A DNA stretch of 64,000 nucleotides from an uncultured Lachnospiraceae bacterium (GCA_947648875.1 CANSPM010000010.1:1-64000); one strand, 5' to 3'; positions 18,036-27,727 are shown, counted from the stretch's first letter. A program made the numbers and translations. Notes: a model not told the origin generated them from the letters alone.

Positions 18036-20375
18036 ATGTTTAGTGAGAGATTTGCGTGGGGCGTGGCGGACAGCGCCTATCAGATTGAAGGCAGGGCCCC
18101 TGGAGACGGCTGCGGCCGGAACGTGTGGGACACTTTCTGCGAGGAGGGGAAGGTCTATGGAGGGCAGGATGCCCAGGTGGCCTGTGATCATATTCACAGG
18201 TATAGAGAGGATTTTGCCCTGATGCGCATGCTGGGGGTGAAAAACTATCGCTTTTCCTTAAACTGGGCCCGAATCCTGCCCCAGGGTACAGGGCCGGTCA
18301 ATCAGGCCGGTATTGATTACTATAAGGATATGCTCAGAGAGATAAGAGCCAACGGCATTGAGCCCTATTTGACGCTGTTTCACTGGGAGTATCCCCAGGC
18401 GTTGCAGGATAAGGGGGGCTGGCTGAATCCGGAGAGCGTAGCTTGGTTCGGGGAGTATGCCAGGGTGGTGGCAGAGAATTTCTCTCAGGACTGCCAATTC
18501 TATTTTACGCTGAACGAGCCTCAATGTTTTGTGGGGCTGGGCCATCTGCGGGGAGAGCATGCGCCGGGGCTTCAGCTTTCCTATAAGGAGACATTCCAGA
18601 TTGTCCACAATGTGATAAAAGCGCATGGCCAGGCGGTGATTAATCTACGGAAATACGCCAAGGCACCCGTGAAGATCGGCTTTGCACCCACCTGCGGCGT
18701 GGCCATCCCCGCTACGGACAGTCCGGAGGATGTGGAGGCGGCCAGGGAGGCCTACTTTGGCCTGCAAAATCCCATGGACAACTGGACCTGGAATGTGGCG
18801 TGGTACAGTGACCCCATATTTCTGGGGCATTACCCGCAGGAGGGACTGAAACGTTTTGCGGAGTATCTGCCACAGATCACGGAGGCGGATATGGAACTGA
18901 TCTCCCAGCCTCTGGACTTTATGGGGCAGAATGTGTACAACGGTTATACGGTGAGATGTGCCGAGGGTGGCCGTATCGAGTATGTGGATCGTTATCCGGG
19001 CTTTCCCAAGACGGCCATCCAATGGCCTGTGACGCCGGAGTGTATCTATTGGGGCTGTAAGTTTTTATACGAGCGATACCATATGCCTCTGTATATTACG
19101 GAGAACGGCATTTCCTGCCATGACAGCGTGTCTCTGGACGGAAAGGTGCATGATCCCAATCGCATTGATTTCCTGGAAAAATATCTGTATCAGGTGCAGC
19201 GGGCCGTGGACGAGGGGGTGGAAATCAGGGGATATTTCCTGTGGACTTTCCTGGATAATTTTGAGTGGGCCAACGGCTATCATGAGCGCTTCGGGCTGGT
19301 GTATGTGGACTACCGCAGCCAGCAGCGCATAGTCAAGGACAGCGCTTACTGGTATAAAAGAATCATGGATACAAACGGTGCCGCGCTGGCTATGAACCAG
19401 CCCGGCGGAGAGATTCTGTATCTGGAACCGGTGCTGAAAGAATGCGTCTGGGGGGGCAAAAGGCTGGTGACGGAATTTCCTTACCGTGCGGACAGTGACA
19501 GCGTGGGAGAATGCTGGGCCATCAGCGCTCATCCCCATGGGGACTGCCGGATCAGTCAGGGAAAATATGCGGGGCGGACTCTGTCCGCTCTGTATCGGGA
19601 ACACAGAGAGATGTTCGGAAATCTCTCTTATGAAGAGTTCCCTCTGCTGGTGAAAATCATTGACGCCAAGAGTGACTTGAGCATTCAGGTACATCCGGAC
19701 GACACCTATGCCAGAGAGGTGGAGAACGTGCCCTTTGGCAAGACTGAGTGCTGGTACATTATGGATTGTGACCAGGGAGCGGAGCTGGTGGTGGGACATC
19801 ACGCCAGGGACCGGGAAGAACTGAAACAGATGATTTCAGACAACCGGTATGAGGAGTTGATCCGTCGGGTGCCGGTGCAGAAGGGGGATATGATTCAGAT
19901 TGATCCCGGCACGGTACATGCCATCACGGGAAACTTTCTGATCCTGGAGACCCAGCAGAACAGCGATATCACCTACCGGGTGTACGATTACAACCGTCTG
20001 GTGGACGGAAAGCCCCGCCAGCTTCATGTTTCCCAGAGCATCGACGTGATCAATGTGCCGGACGAGGCGTACCGAAAGGCTATTAGAAAGGCGGCTCCCC
20101 AGAAGTCCAACGCCTGGAATCTGTTGACGGAGAGCGATTATTATAAAGTGTGGAAACTGGTGGTGAAGGATGCATTTACCTTTACGCAGGAGCACCCTTT
20201 TTTGATCGTCAGCGTGCTGGAGGGCGCAGGTATCATCGAGGGCCACAGCGTGGGCAAGGGTGCGCATCTGCTGGTCCCTGCTGGTTACGGTGAGGTGGAG
20301 ATGCTGGGGGATATGGAGATCATCGCCTCCACTGCCGTGGAGAAAATCGGGACAGCGCAATGTCCTATAGAGTAA
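18036..20375 (+). CDS. Fusion: GH1 beta-glycosidase + class I mannose-6-phosphate isomerase
   Basis: A single frame of 779 residues encodes two enzymes. Residues 1 to about 450 are GH1, with TLNEPQC (acid/base Glu 161), ITENGISC (nucleophile Glu 356) and the closing YKRIMDTNG. From about 455 a complete class I phosphomannose isomerase follows: LKECVWGGKRL, IDAKSDLSIQVHPDD (zinc His at about 553), KTECWYIM and DPGTVHAI. GH1 hydrolyses beta-glucosides or beta-mannosides; ManA converts mannose 6-phosphate to fructose 6-phosphate. No stop or frameshift separates them. Met 453 could be an internal start, but no ribosome binding site precedes it. ATG 18036 lies 32 nt after the esterase stop, behind GAGAGAGG. 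It ends the cluster. Confidence 0.88.
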   Translation: MFSERFAWGVADSAYQIEGRAPGDGCGRNVWDTFCEEGKVYGGQDAQVACDHIHRYREDFALMRMLGVKNYRFSLNWARILPQGTGPVNQAGIDYYKDMLREIRANGIEPYLTLFHWEYPQALQDKGGWLNPESVAWFGEYARVVAENFSQDCQFYFTLNEPQCFVGLGHLRGEHAPGLQLSYKETFQIVHNVIKAHGQAVINLRKYAKAPVKIGFAPTCGVAIPATDSPEDVEAAREAYFGLQNPMDNWTWNVAWYSDPIFLGHYPQEGLKRFAEYLPQITEADMELISQPLDFMGQNVYNGYTVRCAEGGRIEYVDRYPGFPKTAIQWPVTPECIYWGCKFLYERYHMPLYITENGISCHDSVSLDGKVHDPNRIDFLEKYLYQVQRAVDEGVEIRGYFLWTFLDNFEWANGYHERFGLVYVDYRSQQRIVKDSAYWYKRIMDTNGAALAMNQPGGEILYLEPVLKECVWGGKRLVTEFPYRADSDSVGECWAISAHPHGDCRISQGKYAGRTLSALYREHREMFGNLSYEEFPLLVKIIDAKSDLSIQVHPDDTYAREVENVPFGKTECWYIMDCDQGAELVVGHHARDREELKQMISDNRYEELIRRVPVQKGDMIQIDPGTVHAITGNFLILETQQNSDITYRVYDYNRLVDGKPRQLHVSQSIDVINVPDEAYRKAIRKAAPQKSNAWNLLTESDYYKVWKLVVKDAFTFTQEHPFLIVSVLEGAGIIEGHSVGKGAHLLVPAGYGEVEMLGDMEIIASTAVEKIGTAQCPIE

Positions 20376-20395
20376 ACTGGAGCAGGGGAAACAAA

Positions 20396-20487
20396 GCCGT
20401 AGGGTAACCGTGATAGAGGATAGTACCTGCGACGTGAGGCAAACGACATAGAGGATAGTACCTGTACCTATGGCGTGAGGTAAACTG
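20396..20487. repeat. Short degenerate tandem repeat after the mannan cluster
   Basis: ATAGAGGATAGTACCTG occurs at 20413-20429 and 20448-20464, each followed by a CGTGAGG(C/T)AAAC element (about 20433 and 20474), with a weaker earlier copy. The copies are 35-41 nt apart. No coding potential or known element was recognised. Confidence 0.5.
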
Positions 20488-20608
20488 TATGGAGAAGCGT
20501 TCCCCTGCCGTGGAGAAAACGCGCGGGGGAGATGCCTCCCGGTACGACATGTAAAAAATGTCTGGCTGCTCCGTGCATTCCCCTTTTTGGAACGGTATGA
20601 CTATGTGA

Positions 20609-20788
20609 AATCACTGCGTCGGCATATTGCTTGCGTATGCGGAGGCCCTGGCCAAAGAGGATGGTATCCAAAGTATTTATATTTCAACGAATCATAATGG
20701 CTTATATGAAAAGTATGGCTATGAGTTTTACCAAATGATGCAGGATGTCAACCAAGAGGACGCAAGAGTATATGTAAAGTATCTTTGA
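20609..20788 (+). pseudogene. C-terminal fragment of a GNAT acetyltransferase
   Basis: The frame from 20609 to the TGA at 20786-20788 translates to a recognisable GNAT end: LLAYAEALAKEDGIQSIYIS, then TNHNGLYEKYGYEFY and QDVNQEDARVYVKYL. This corresponds to the acetyl-CoA-binding helix and the final strands of the family. The stop at 20606-20608 and the absence of a start or N-terminal half show that it is a remnant. Confidence 0.7.
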
Positions 20789-20885
20789 ACATTGATTTGG
20801 GGGATGCTTTGCGGGAATGGATATATTTTTTGAAGAAAATTTTTGTGGAAAGGGAAAAATAAACTGTAGAAAGGCAGGGAGAATT

Positions 20886-21059
20886 ATGGTACCTAAAGAT
20901 CCGGCAATGTTACTGAGTTTTCTCAATCTGAAGCTCAGAGATTATTATCCCAGTCTGGAGGCTCTGTGCGAGGATCTGGAAATAGACCGGGAGGAGATAA
21001 CAGAAAAACTTTCCGGCATCGACTATCATTATGACCGGGAAAACAACCGGTTTGTATGA
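20886..21059 (+). CDS. DUF4250 domain protein
   Basis: A protein of 57 residues beginning MVPKDPAMLLSFLNLKLRDY and containing the Asp/Tyr-rich tail DYHYDRENNRFV. This matches DUF4250, a small Clostridia family of unknown function with a helix-turn-helix-like look. AGGGAG precedes ATG 20886; upstream in-frame ATG 20817 lacks one. Soluble, no cysteines. Confidence 0.7.
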   Translation: MVPKDPAMLLSFLNLKLRDYYPSLEALCEDLEIDREEITEKLSGIDYHYDRENNRFV

Positions 21060-21175
21060 GGTAGTATCTGTATATGGAGAGCGCTGCATATGAAATAAGC
21101 GGCTGCTATTTTCAACTTGATACAGTTTGGCATAATGCTGGAATCTTGTTATGTGTAGGAAAAGGAGAAAGTTCT

Positions 21176-22474
21176 ATGACAGATCAGGGCGACAGATGCC
21201 AGATCTGTACCGGCTGCGGTCGGTGCAGATCCGGCGGCAGACTGGAGAGGGAAATGAAAGTGGTCACGGCATCCTTTTTGCTGCCGGTGGGCAGACCCGG
21301 CGCTCCGGCAGAGTTTATGCAGGGGAAGACAGCCGGGGCACAGAGGGATTCCGGGGGGAAGGACGGCGCCGAGGCGCAGAGGGATTCCGGGGGGAAGGAT
21401 AGCTTCATACGACAGAAAGAAGAGTTGGTCACGGCCGATCTGGGCACTACCACCATCGCCATGGAGTGGTATGGCGGCCAGGGCCGTAAGAAGGGGGAAT
21501 ATGTGCGCGCCAATCCCCAACGTATATTTGGGGCGGATGTAATCTCCCGTATCCAGGCGGCGGAGAATCCCATGTCGCGGCGGCAGATGCAGCAGTCGGT
21601 GAAACGGGTGCTGGCAGAGGGAATTGAGCAGTTCCGGCATCAGGGCGGCAATCCACAGAAACTGATTATCGCCGGTAATACCACCATGATGTATCTGCTG
21701 ATGGGACATGATCCCTCCGCTCTGGGAACGGCTCCTTTCAGGGCGGACTATCTTGTTTCGGAGAAGATTACGGTAGAGGGGGTGGAGGCCAAGACCCTGC
21801 CGGGGCTGTCGGCCTTTGTGGGCGGAGATATCACTGCGGGGATAGTGGCCTGCGGGATGGATCGGAGGGAGGAGATCACCCTGCTGGTGGATCTGGGCAC
21901 CAACGGAGAAATGGTTCTGGGCAACCGGGAGAAACTTGTCTGTTGCGGCACGGCGGCAGGTCCCGCCTTTGAGGGGGGTGGGGATATATGGGGGGCCGAT
22001 ATGATTGCCCTGACTGCCCGACTGCTGGAACTGGGGCTGGTGGACGAGACGGGACTGTTGAAAGAACCTTATTTCGAAAACGGTATTTTGATAGGAGACG
22101 TGCTGATTACCCAGGAGCGTATCCGCGTGCTACAGACCGCTAAAGCCGCTGTCTGCGCCGGGATTAGAAGGCTGACCGCCGCGTATGGCCTGGAGGGGCC
22201 GGGGCAGATCCGGCAGGTTTGGCTGGCAGGAGGATTCGGGTATTTTCTGGATGTGCGGGCGGCGATTACTCTGGGGCTTCTGCCTCGGGATCTGGAAGGA
22301 AGGGTGATGGCAGTGGGCAACGTGGTTCTTGCCGGGGCCTGGCTTTACGGCACAGAGACGGATGTGGAGGAACGCGCGGAACTGCTCCATCATAGGGTAC
22401 AGGTGCTGAATCTGGCGGGGCAAACGGGATTTGAATCTGATTTTGTGGAAGCCATGTATCTGCGCCGGATATGA
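21176..22474 (+). CDS. ASKHA-domain (RACo-like, DUF4445) protein with N-terminal four-Cys motif
   Basis: 432 residues. The N-terminus carries CQICTGCGRC, a CX2CX2CX2C arrangement suited to an iron-sulfur cluster. A short repeat-bearing linker (QRDSGGKD twice, about 50-75) follows. The rest is an ASKHA ATPase-like fold: VTADLGTTTIAMEW, IAGNTTMMYLLMGHDPSALG, FVGGDITAGIVAC, LLVDLGTNGEMVLG, CCGTAAGPAFEGG and WLAGGFGYFLDVRAA. These resemble the C-terminal region of reductive activators of corrinoid proteins (RACo), which use ATP to re-reduce Co(II). Those are longer and have a [2Fe-2S] ferredoxin domain, which is absent here. No corrinoid protein gene is nearby, so the client is unknown. AAGGAG lies before the ATG. 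Confidence 0.72.
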   Translation: MTDQGDRCQICTGCGRCRSGGRLEREMKVVTASFLLPVGRPGAPAEFMQGKTAGAQRDSGGKDGAEAQRDSGGKDSFIRQKEELVTADLGTTTIAMEWYGGQGRKKGEYVRANPQRIFGADVISRIQAAENPMSRRQMQQSVKRVLAEGIEQFRHQGGNPQKLIIAGNTTMMYLLMGHDPSALGTAPFRADYLVSEKITVEGVEAKTLPGLSAFVGGDITAGIVACGMDRREEITLLVDLGTNGEMVLGNREKLVCCGTAAGPAFEGGGDIWGADMIALTARLLELGLVDETGLLKEPYFENGILIGDVLITQERIRVLQTAKAAVCAGIRRLTAAYGLEGPGQIRQVWLAGGFGYFLDVRAAITLGLLPRDLEGRVMAVGNVVLAGAWLYGTETDVEERAELLHHRVQVLNLAGQTGFESDFVEAMYLRRI

Positions 22475-22753
22475 AAGACAGTGTCTTTCTCCGGGTACAC
22501 TTTCGCGGAAGCCGTATTTTTGAGCCAATTTGGATTTGTATGTTTTCGTGGATTGAACTTATGGATTCTTTAGGAGAATGGTCATTTTTGCTAAATTGTA
22601 TCTTCGATTTATTATAAATTTATCTTTTTTTACAATAAACGAAAAAGAATACATGTTCCCACTAGGCATTTTGGTAAAAATAGAGTAAAATGAAAAGTAA
22701 GTTCTGATATACTGCGAAAAGATGCAAGACTAATGATGCAGGAGGACAGCGCC

Positions 22754-24841
22754 TTGAAAAACGGTAAGCCCCAAAAAAGGAAAAAACTGCGGGTCAGCAG
22801 CCTGCAAAATAAGATTGTAGTATGTTTTACCGTTCCGATTATTTTTATGATACTGGTGGGTGTTATCGCCTACAGAAAGGCTTCCACCGGTATGAGCCAG
22901 CAGTTTTTGGATTCCACGGAGCAGACGATGAAAATGACGGTCAGCTACATGGACGTAATTGATTCCTTTGTGGCAGGTGAGGCGTTAAAGTACGCTTTTG
23001 ACTCGGAACTGAACCGTTATTTCAGCGGCGCGTATGAGGGGGATGGCTCTGCGGTGGAGCGCAGAGATTTGCTCAATGATCAGAAAGCCAATGTGCAGTC
23101 AACGCAGTTTGGCAACGAGTTTATAAGCAATGTACATATCATCCCCTCTCAGGATTTACTTTTGATTTCTACTTTTGACTCCGTCAGAACCAACGGGTTT
23201 TATGCGGAATATCAGGAGGAAGTTACACAGCAGGGTGGCAGCGGCAAGGTCAACCGGTGGACAGATTGGCATCATGTGCTGGATGAGAAGATGGTGCTGT
23301 CGGAGATGCGCTATATAATGTCTTATCAGATTCAGTCCAAAAATAAGAGTGCTATGGTGGTGATAGACATTAAGCCTGAGTCCGTGAAAGGTCTGTTACA
23401 GGATCTGATTCTGGGGGAGGGCAGTGTGGCGGCGTTTGTAACTCCGGGCGGCAGAGAAATCGTTACGGAATATCTGGAGGAGGGGGAGGAAAGTTCTTTT
23501 GCGCCAGAGGAGACCGTGCTTTACAATGAGCCGTTTTTCCGGGAATGTATGCAGTCCGGTGAGAGTATCGGACACATGGAAGTGGATTTCAGGGGCAGGG
23601 AGTACCTGTTTGTATATGGTATCGTGCAGGACAGCGGCGCGGCCATCTGTATGCTGGTGCCCAGCGAGATGGTTACAGGGCAGGCGTCCCAGATCGGGTG
23701 GATTACTTTTGCCATGGTAGTGATCGCCATGTTGGTGGCAGGCTTTATCGGAGTGACCATTACCATCAGTATCAGGGGCAATATGAAGAAGATTTCCACA
23801 GAGCTGGAGCAGGTGGCGGAGGGCGACCTCACGGGAAGTGTTAAGGTATCCGGACGGGACGAGTTCGGGGATCTGGCCCAGTCCGCCAACCATATGATCC
23901 AGAACAATAAAAAGTTGGTGCATAAAGTGCATGGCGCCACGGATCAGCTGGAACTGTCTGCGGACGAGGTAAAACGCGCGTCGGAGATAATCAGCGATTA
24001 TTCTCTGGACATTACCCAGGCCATTACAGAGATCAATGCGGGCATGAACCGGCAGTCTCTCCATGCGCAGGAATGTATGGAGAAGACAGGACTTTTATCC
24101 GATGATATGCAGGAAGTCAGCCAGGTGGTGGAGAAAGTGGAGATGCTGGTTCAGGAGACCGATGCCATGATCCACAAGGGAATGGAAATCATTGAAGTGC
24201 TGGGGCAACGTGCGCAGGAGACCACCGACATCACCAATCAGGTGGGCGCCAGCATCGAGCAGCTCAGTCAGGAGACGGAGAATATCAGCGTGTTTGCGGA
24301 GACCATTACCGGCATCAGCAAACAGACCAATCTGTTGTCGCTCAATGCTTCTATAGAGGCGGCAAGAGCCGGAGACGCAGGCAAGGGCTTTGCTGTGGTG
24401 GCGGAAGAGATCAGAAAGCTGGCGGACGATTCTGCCAAGGCGGCGGGGGAAATCAGCCACAATGTACAGCATATTAGTACCCGCACCCTGGACAGCGTGC
24501 AGAATGCCAGGCAGGCGGAAGAGATGGTGGCCTTGCAGGGAGATGCCGTGCAGGAAGTAGTACAGGTATTTGCGGGCATGCGCGACCGAATGCGGGAACT
24601 GGTGAACGGTCTAAAGGAGATTGTGGCCAGCACGGAGCAGGCGGACAAGGAGAGAGCGGAGACGCTGGACGCGGTGCAGAATATCTCCCAGATTATTGCG
24701 GAGACTGCGGAAAATGCGGAGATCGTCAACCAGACCTCAGAGAAGCTGATGGAGAATGTGGAGAATCTGAGCCGGACGGCGGATGCCCTGGGCGACAATA
24801 TGACTGAATTGAAGACGGAAATCGCAATATTTAAGACCTGA
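22754..24841 (+). CDS. Methyl-accepting chemotaxis protein
   Basis: About 695 residues in the standard order: short basic cytoplasmic tail, TM1 at about 18-38, an extracellular sensor of about 275 residues (probably Cache-like, unassigned), TM2 at about 316-340, HAMP to about 395, then a long coiled coil with the kinase-control hairpin [20 protein letters not shown] and [17 protein letters not shown]. It would report an extracellular ligand to CheA/CheW. TTG 22754 is the likely start, with GGAGG eight bases upstream; the ATGs at 22733 and 22736 lie before that site and have no site of their own. The preceding 279 bases are AT-rich without a gene. Confidence 0.93.
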   Translation: MKNGKPQKRKKLRVSSLQNKIVVCFTVPIIFMILVGVIAYRKASTGMSQQFLDSTEQTMKMTVSYMDVIDSFVAGEALKYAFDSELNRYFSGAYEGDGSAVERRDLLNDQKANVQSTQFGNEFISNVHIIPSQDLLLISTFDSVRTNGFYAEYQEEVTQQGGSGKVNRWTDWHHVLDEKMVLSEMRYIMSYQIQSKNKSAMVVIDIKPESVKGLLQDLILGEGSVAAFVTPGGREIVTEYLEEGEESSFAPEETVLYNEPFFRECMQSGESIGHMEVDFRGREYLFVYGIVQDSGAAICMLVPSEMVTGQASQIGWITFAMVVIAMLVAGFIGVTITISIRGNMKKISTELEQVAEGDLTGSVKVSGRDEFGDLAQSANHMIQNNKKLVHKVHGATDQLELSADEVKRASEIISDYSLDITQAITEINAGMNRQSLHAQECMEKTGLLSDDMQEVSQVVEKVEMLVQETDAMIHKGMEIIEVLGQRAQETTDITNQVGASIEQLSQETENISVFAETITGISKQTNLLSLNASIEAARAGDAGKGFAVVAEEIRKLADDSAKAAGEISHNVQHISTRTLDSVQNARQAEEMVALQGDAVQEVVQVFAGMRDRMRELVNGLKEIVASTEQADKERAETLDAVQNISQIIAETAENAEIVNQTSEKLMENVENLSRTADALGDNMTELKTEIAIFKT

Positions 24842-25141
24842 TAGGATGGAGTCTCTGTATAGTGCAGATTCCTGGGTTCGCGTCTGTAGGCATGTATTTT
24901 CGGCTGGCAGTGTCGCATTCTTTTGTACCTCCCCAAAGGGCTGATTCGGAGCTTTATGCAAGTAAGGCGATGGTCAGCCCTGCTTTTAGTATGACATGGG
25001 ACAGGCGGCGCTCCTCTCCGGTTTCAAAAGTATTATGCTCTAAAGCAAGTGCTTTTGGTTTTGCATATGAACTGGTTGGGATACATATATTTTTAAGGAA
25101 ACGGATAATATAGGCAGACAGCATGGCAGAAACAGGGTTAT
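24842..25141. other. Intergenic stretch without recognisable gene
   Basis: Three hundred bases between the chemoreceptor and the deacetylase. An 83-codon open frame exists on the plus strand but has no ribosome binding site and no family resemblance. No hairpin with a T tract was seen. Confidence 0.4.
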
Positions 25142-25891
25142 ATGGCGCGAATAAATACCTCTGTCTGCACGGGGACTGATATGGGAAGGATCAGGAAGGC
25201 GTTGGCTATAGGGGATTTGTTTCTGTGCCTGGCGCTGGCAGTTGTATATGGCATATGGCAAAACGGGAATTGGGGAAGGCAGCAGGTGACGGCAGTGAGC
25301 GGGGCGGAGGATAAAGAGGAAGAACAGCCGGTGGAGATCCGAAGGATTGCCCTTACCTTTGATGACGGCCCCCACCCCTGCTATACGGAGGAACTGCTGG
25401 ACGGTCTGAAAGAACGGGGAGTCTGCGTCACTTTTTTTGTCACCGGGGAACATGCGGAGATTCATCCGGACATCATAAAGCGTATGCAGGAGGAGGGGCA
25501 TTTGATCGGCAATCATACTTACAGCCATATCCAGCTGCGAAAAGGCAACAAGGAGATTTTCAGGGAAGAACTGATAAAGACTAACGAGATTCTAAAAGAG
25601 ATCACCGGGCAGGAGGTGGTGTATGTACGCCCGCCCTACGGCTCCTGGGATAAGAGCTTTGAGCAGGAACTGAATATGTTTCCGGTGCTGTGGACCATAG
25701 ATCCCCTGGATTGGTGCTCCAGGGATTCGGACTGCATTATGCGAAAGATTGTGAGTAAAGTGGAGGAGAACGACATTATTCTGATGCATGATTACTATGA
25801 GACTTCAGTAGACGCGGCGCTGAAAGCGGTGGATGAACTGCTGGAGGAAGGATATACCTTCGTGACAGTGGAGGAGATACTGTTTGATTGA
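25142..25891 (+). CDS. Membrane-anchored polysaccharide deacetylase (NodB/CE4)
   Basis: Up to 249 residues. A single N-terminal hydrophobic segment (about 23-40) probably anchors it outside the membrane. The catalytic domain has the CE4 motifs in order: LTFDDGPHP (base and metal Asp), NHTYSH (metal histidines), RPPYGS and the late LMHDYY. CE4 enzymes de-N-acetylate peptidoglycan or chitin oligomers, or remove O-acetyl groups from xylan. Start 25142 or 25181 are both possible; either keeps the membrane segment. Apparently monocistronic. Confidence 0.88.
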   Translation: MARINTSVCTGTDMGRIRKALAIGDLFLCLALAVVYGIWQNGNWGRQQVTAVSGAEDKEEEQPVEIRRIALTFDDGPHPCYTEELLDGLKERGVCVTFFVTGEHAEIHPDIIKRMQEEGHLIGNHTYSHIQLRKGNKEIFREELIKTNEILKEITGQEVVYVRPPYGSWDKSFEQELNMFPVLWTIDPLDWCSRDSDCIMRKIVSKVEENDIILMHDYYETSVDAALKAVDELLEEGYTFVTVEEILFD

Positions 25892-26038
25892 TTAGTCATT
25901 TGTTTTGACATGTATACAAAAGCCAGTTGGATGGTGTTGTCCTTTCAGACCAGACAGGACTCCCTGCTTACAAGGAGCTGAAAAAAACATGCGCTTTTGT
26001 ATTTGCATTTCTTTAAATTTTTTTAAAGAAATAAATAT

Positions 26039-26945
26039 ATTAGATGTTTCCGCAATGCCAGTGATAAAATTACTCAGGCGCACTATCATACCCTGTATTT
26101 GGACTGTATTAGCGGTCCTATTATAGAAGATAAAAAGGGCGATTTTGACGAAGGAATTGTATTTCCGCCTAAAAAGGATATTTTTATACCCTAGGCATTT
26201 CAGGTTCTTACTTATCAAAAAAACATGCGATTGGAACAGAATGACACATGGAAAGGGGCATTTTCAGGGGAGAGAATTGGCGTGTATATTTGAGACATAT
26301 TGTGTCATCCCCAATACGGGCATCTCCCCCTATGATTTAAGAAGGGCCTCTCTGGATAGACCACGGGTACTGATTTTTGACGGATATGATGAATTAATAC
26401 AAGCCAGTGGAAAGACCTATTCTAACTATATTAATAGAATTGCGGAATTTCAGGCAGAGCAGAGAGCGATCTATTATATCTGCGTTCGCTGTATTATAAC
26501 AAGCAGGATGGCATTGATTGATAAAGCATCCATTCCCTGTAACTGTCATGTTCTCCGGCTATGCGAGTTTGACAATACTCGCATCAGGATATGGTGCGAA
26601 ATTTGGAATGCGGCCAATGAGTCGTGTTTTCACGATCACAATATAAGAAGCCTCGAAATTGCCCCATCCGGCAGAATCAATGAACTGGCGGGACAGCCGC
26701 TGCTGTTGCTTATGCTGGCCCTGTATGATTTAAACGAAAACAGCCTACAAAACCAGGAGGATATAAGCCGTGCGGAACTATATTATAGATTGATAAACGA
26801 TTTTGTTAAAAGGGAGAGAGGAAAAGATTCCAATTATCACCATCTGGTCCCGGAGAAACAGGAAAAAGAAATTCGAGCAGGATTTCGAAATTTTGATGCC
26901 ATGCAGCCCGATGTGCTTAAGTTTAATAATCGAATGTTGCTATAA
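26039..26945 (+). pseudogene. Decayed NACHT/STAND-type NTPase
   Basis: The N-terminal part lies in one frame (about 26054-26290: LYLDCISGPIIEDKKGDF, AFQVLTYQKNMRLEQND, DTWKGAFSGERIGVYI) and is interrupted by TAG at 26192-26194 and TGA at 26291-26293. The reading then moves +1 near 26330 into a frame open to 26945, which begins at PRVLIFDGYDEL (Walker B) and continues through CIITSRM (sensor) and LAGQPLLLLMLALYD. The segment that should hold the Walker A loop (GxxGxGKS) is missing between DILCHPQYGHLPL and the Walker B, so an internal deletion has occurred. NACHT NTPases of this form act in phage defence. Bases 25892-26038 hold nothing recognisable. Confidence 0.65.
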
Positions 26946-27080
26946 CTTTAATTGCTTTTGGGACGCCGAATGAAGCAATATATGGTGTGCGTCTTTTTTC
27001 AAATAGTATACCGGAGTGGAGGAAATAGCCAGGAAATTGTTGCCCTATTATGAAAAAAACTGGGTTATCTGATTAGCCTG

Positions 27081-27269
27081 TTGTGTGACAATATTAATGT
27101 ATCGAAACATATTTGGAATGACATATCTGCGGATATGCGGGGAACTGTCAAACGATTTGGCGATCAGCTGTCCGTCAAAGTTTTGAAAAAGATTAAACGA
27201 TTTGGAGAGCTGATACATAGCAGGGGGATTGGCGTGGAGGTTGAAAAGGTGCTTTCCCGTAACTTATAG
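27081..27269 (+). pseudogene. Possible further remnant of the NTPase gene
   Basis: A 62-codon frame, rich in Lys/Arg and helix formers, extends upstream without a stop to about 27046 (LGYLISLLCDNINVSKHIW). It lies 100 bases after the NACHT remnant in the same direction and has no ribosome binding site. It may be part of the C-terminal sensor region, but no family was recognised. Confidence 0.25.
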
Positions 27270-27406
27270 ACGGAGCCATTCAAAACAGGGGCCGTTGTAA
27301 AGCTGCTTTTTGTGCTATACGCAGTACCGGATTCCATAGTTGATGGCTTTGAAATCTCTAATGTCGTTTACTGTAAAACAGTCTTTATCGCAAAAAGGAT
27401 ATGTGA

Positions 27407-27727
27407 TACAATGGAAGCAAAGTAAGGAGTGCTGAGAAGATAGGGCGCGGTCAGTTACGGCATTTTCTGGGGGATAAGCCTGTTGCCTGTTGTTTCTCTG
27501 GGCTACATCGCAAGGGTGTTTTTTCATTTGAAGATATATCAGGAGATCGGAAGCCGCACATGGTGTGCGGACGTCCGGAATCCTATTTTTTTGTTCCGAA
27601 AAACGAAGATTTTTTAGGCCAAAGCGTCAGCAAAGAGATGATCCGGGACGCGGCAGACAAGAGAGCGGTTTTTCTGGAGAGGCTGAAACGGGAAAGGCGG
27701 TGGGCCTATATCCGTTGGCAGGTGTAG
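27407..27727 (+). other. Open reading stretch of unknown nature
   Basis: One frame is free of stops for 107 codons (27407-27727). Its later half looks protein-like (PESYFFVPKNEDFLGQSVSK, then RDAADKRAVFLERLKRERRW). The only ATG is at 27560 (55 codons) with no clear binding site. It could be a small gene or another fragment. No family recognised. Bases 27270-27406 show nothing. Confidence 0.25.

Noticed and set aside
22686..22710. Possible sigma-28 promoter before the chemoreceptor
   Set aside because: TAAA and CTGATAT elements are present but the spacing (13 nt) is wrong and the -10 match is partial.
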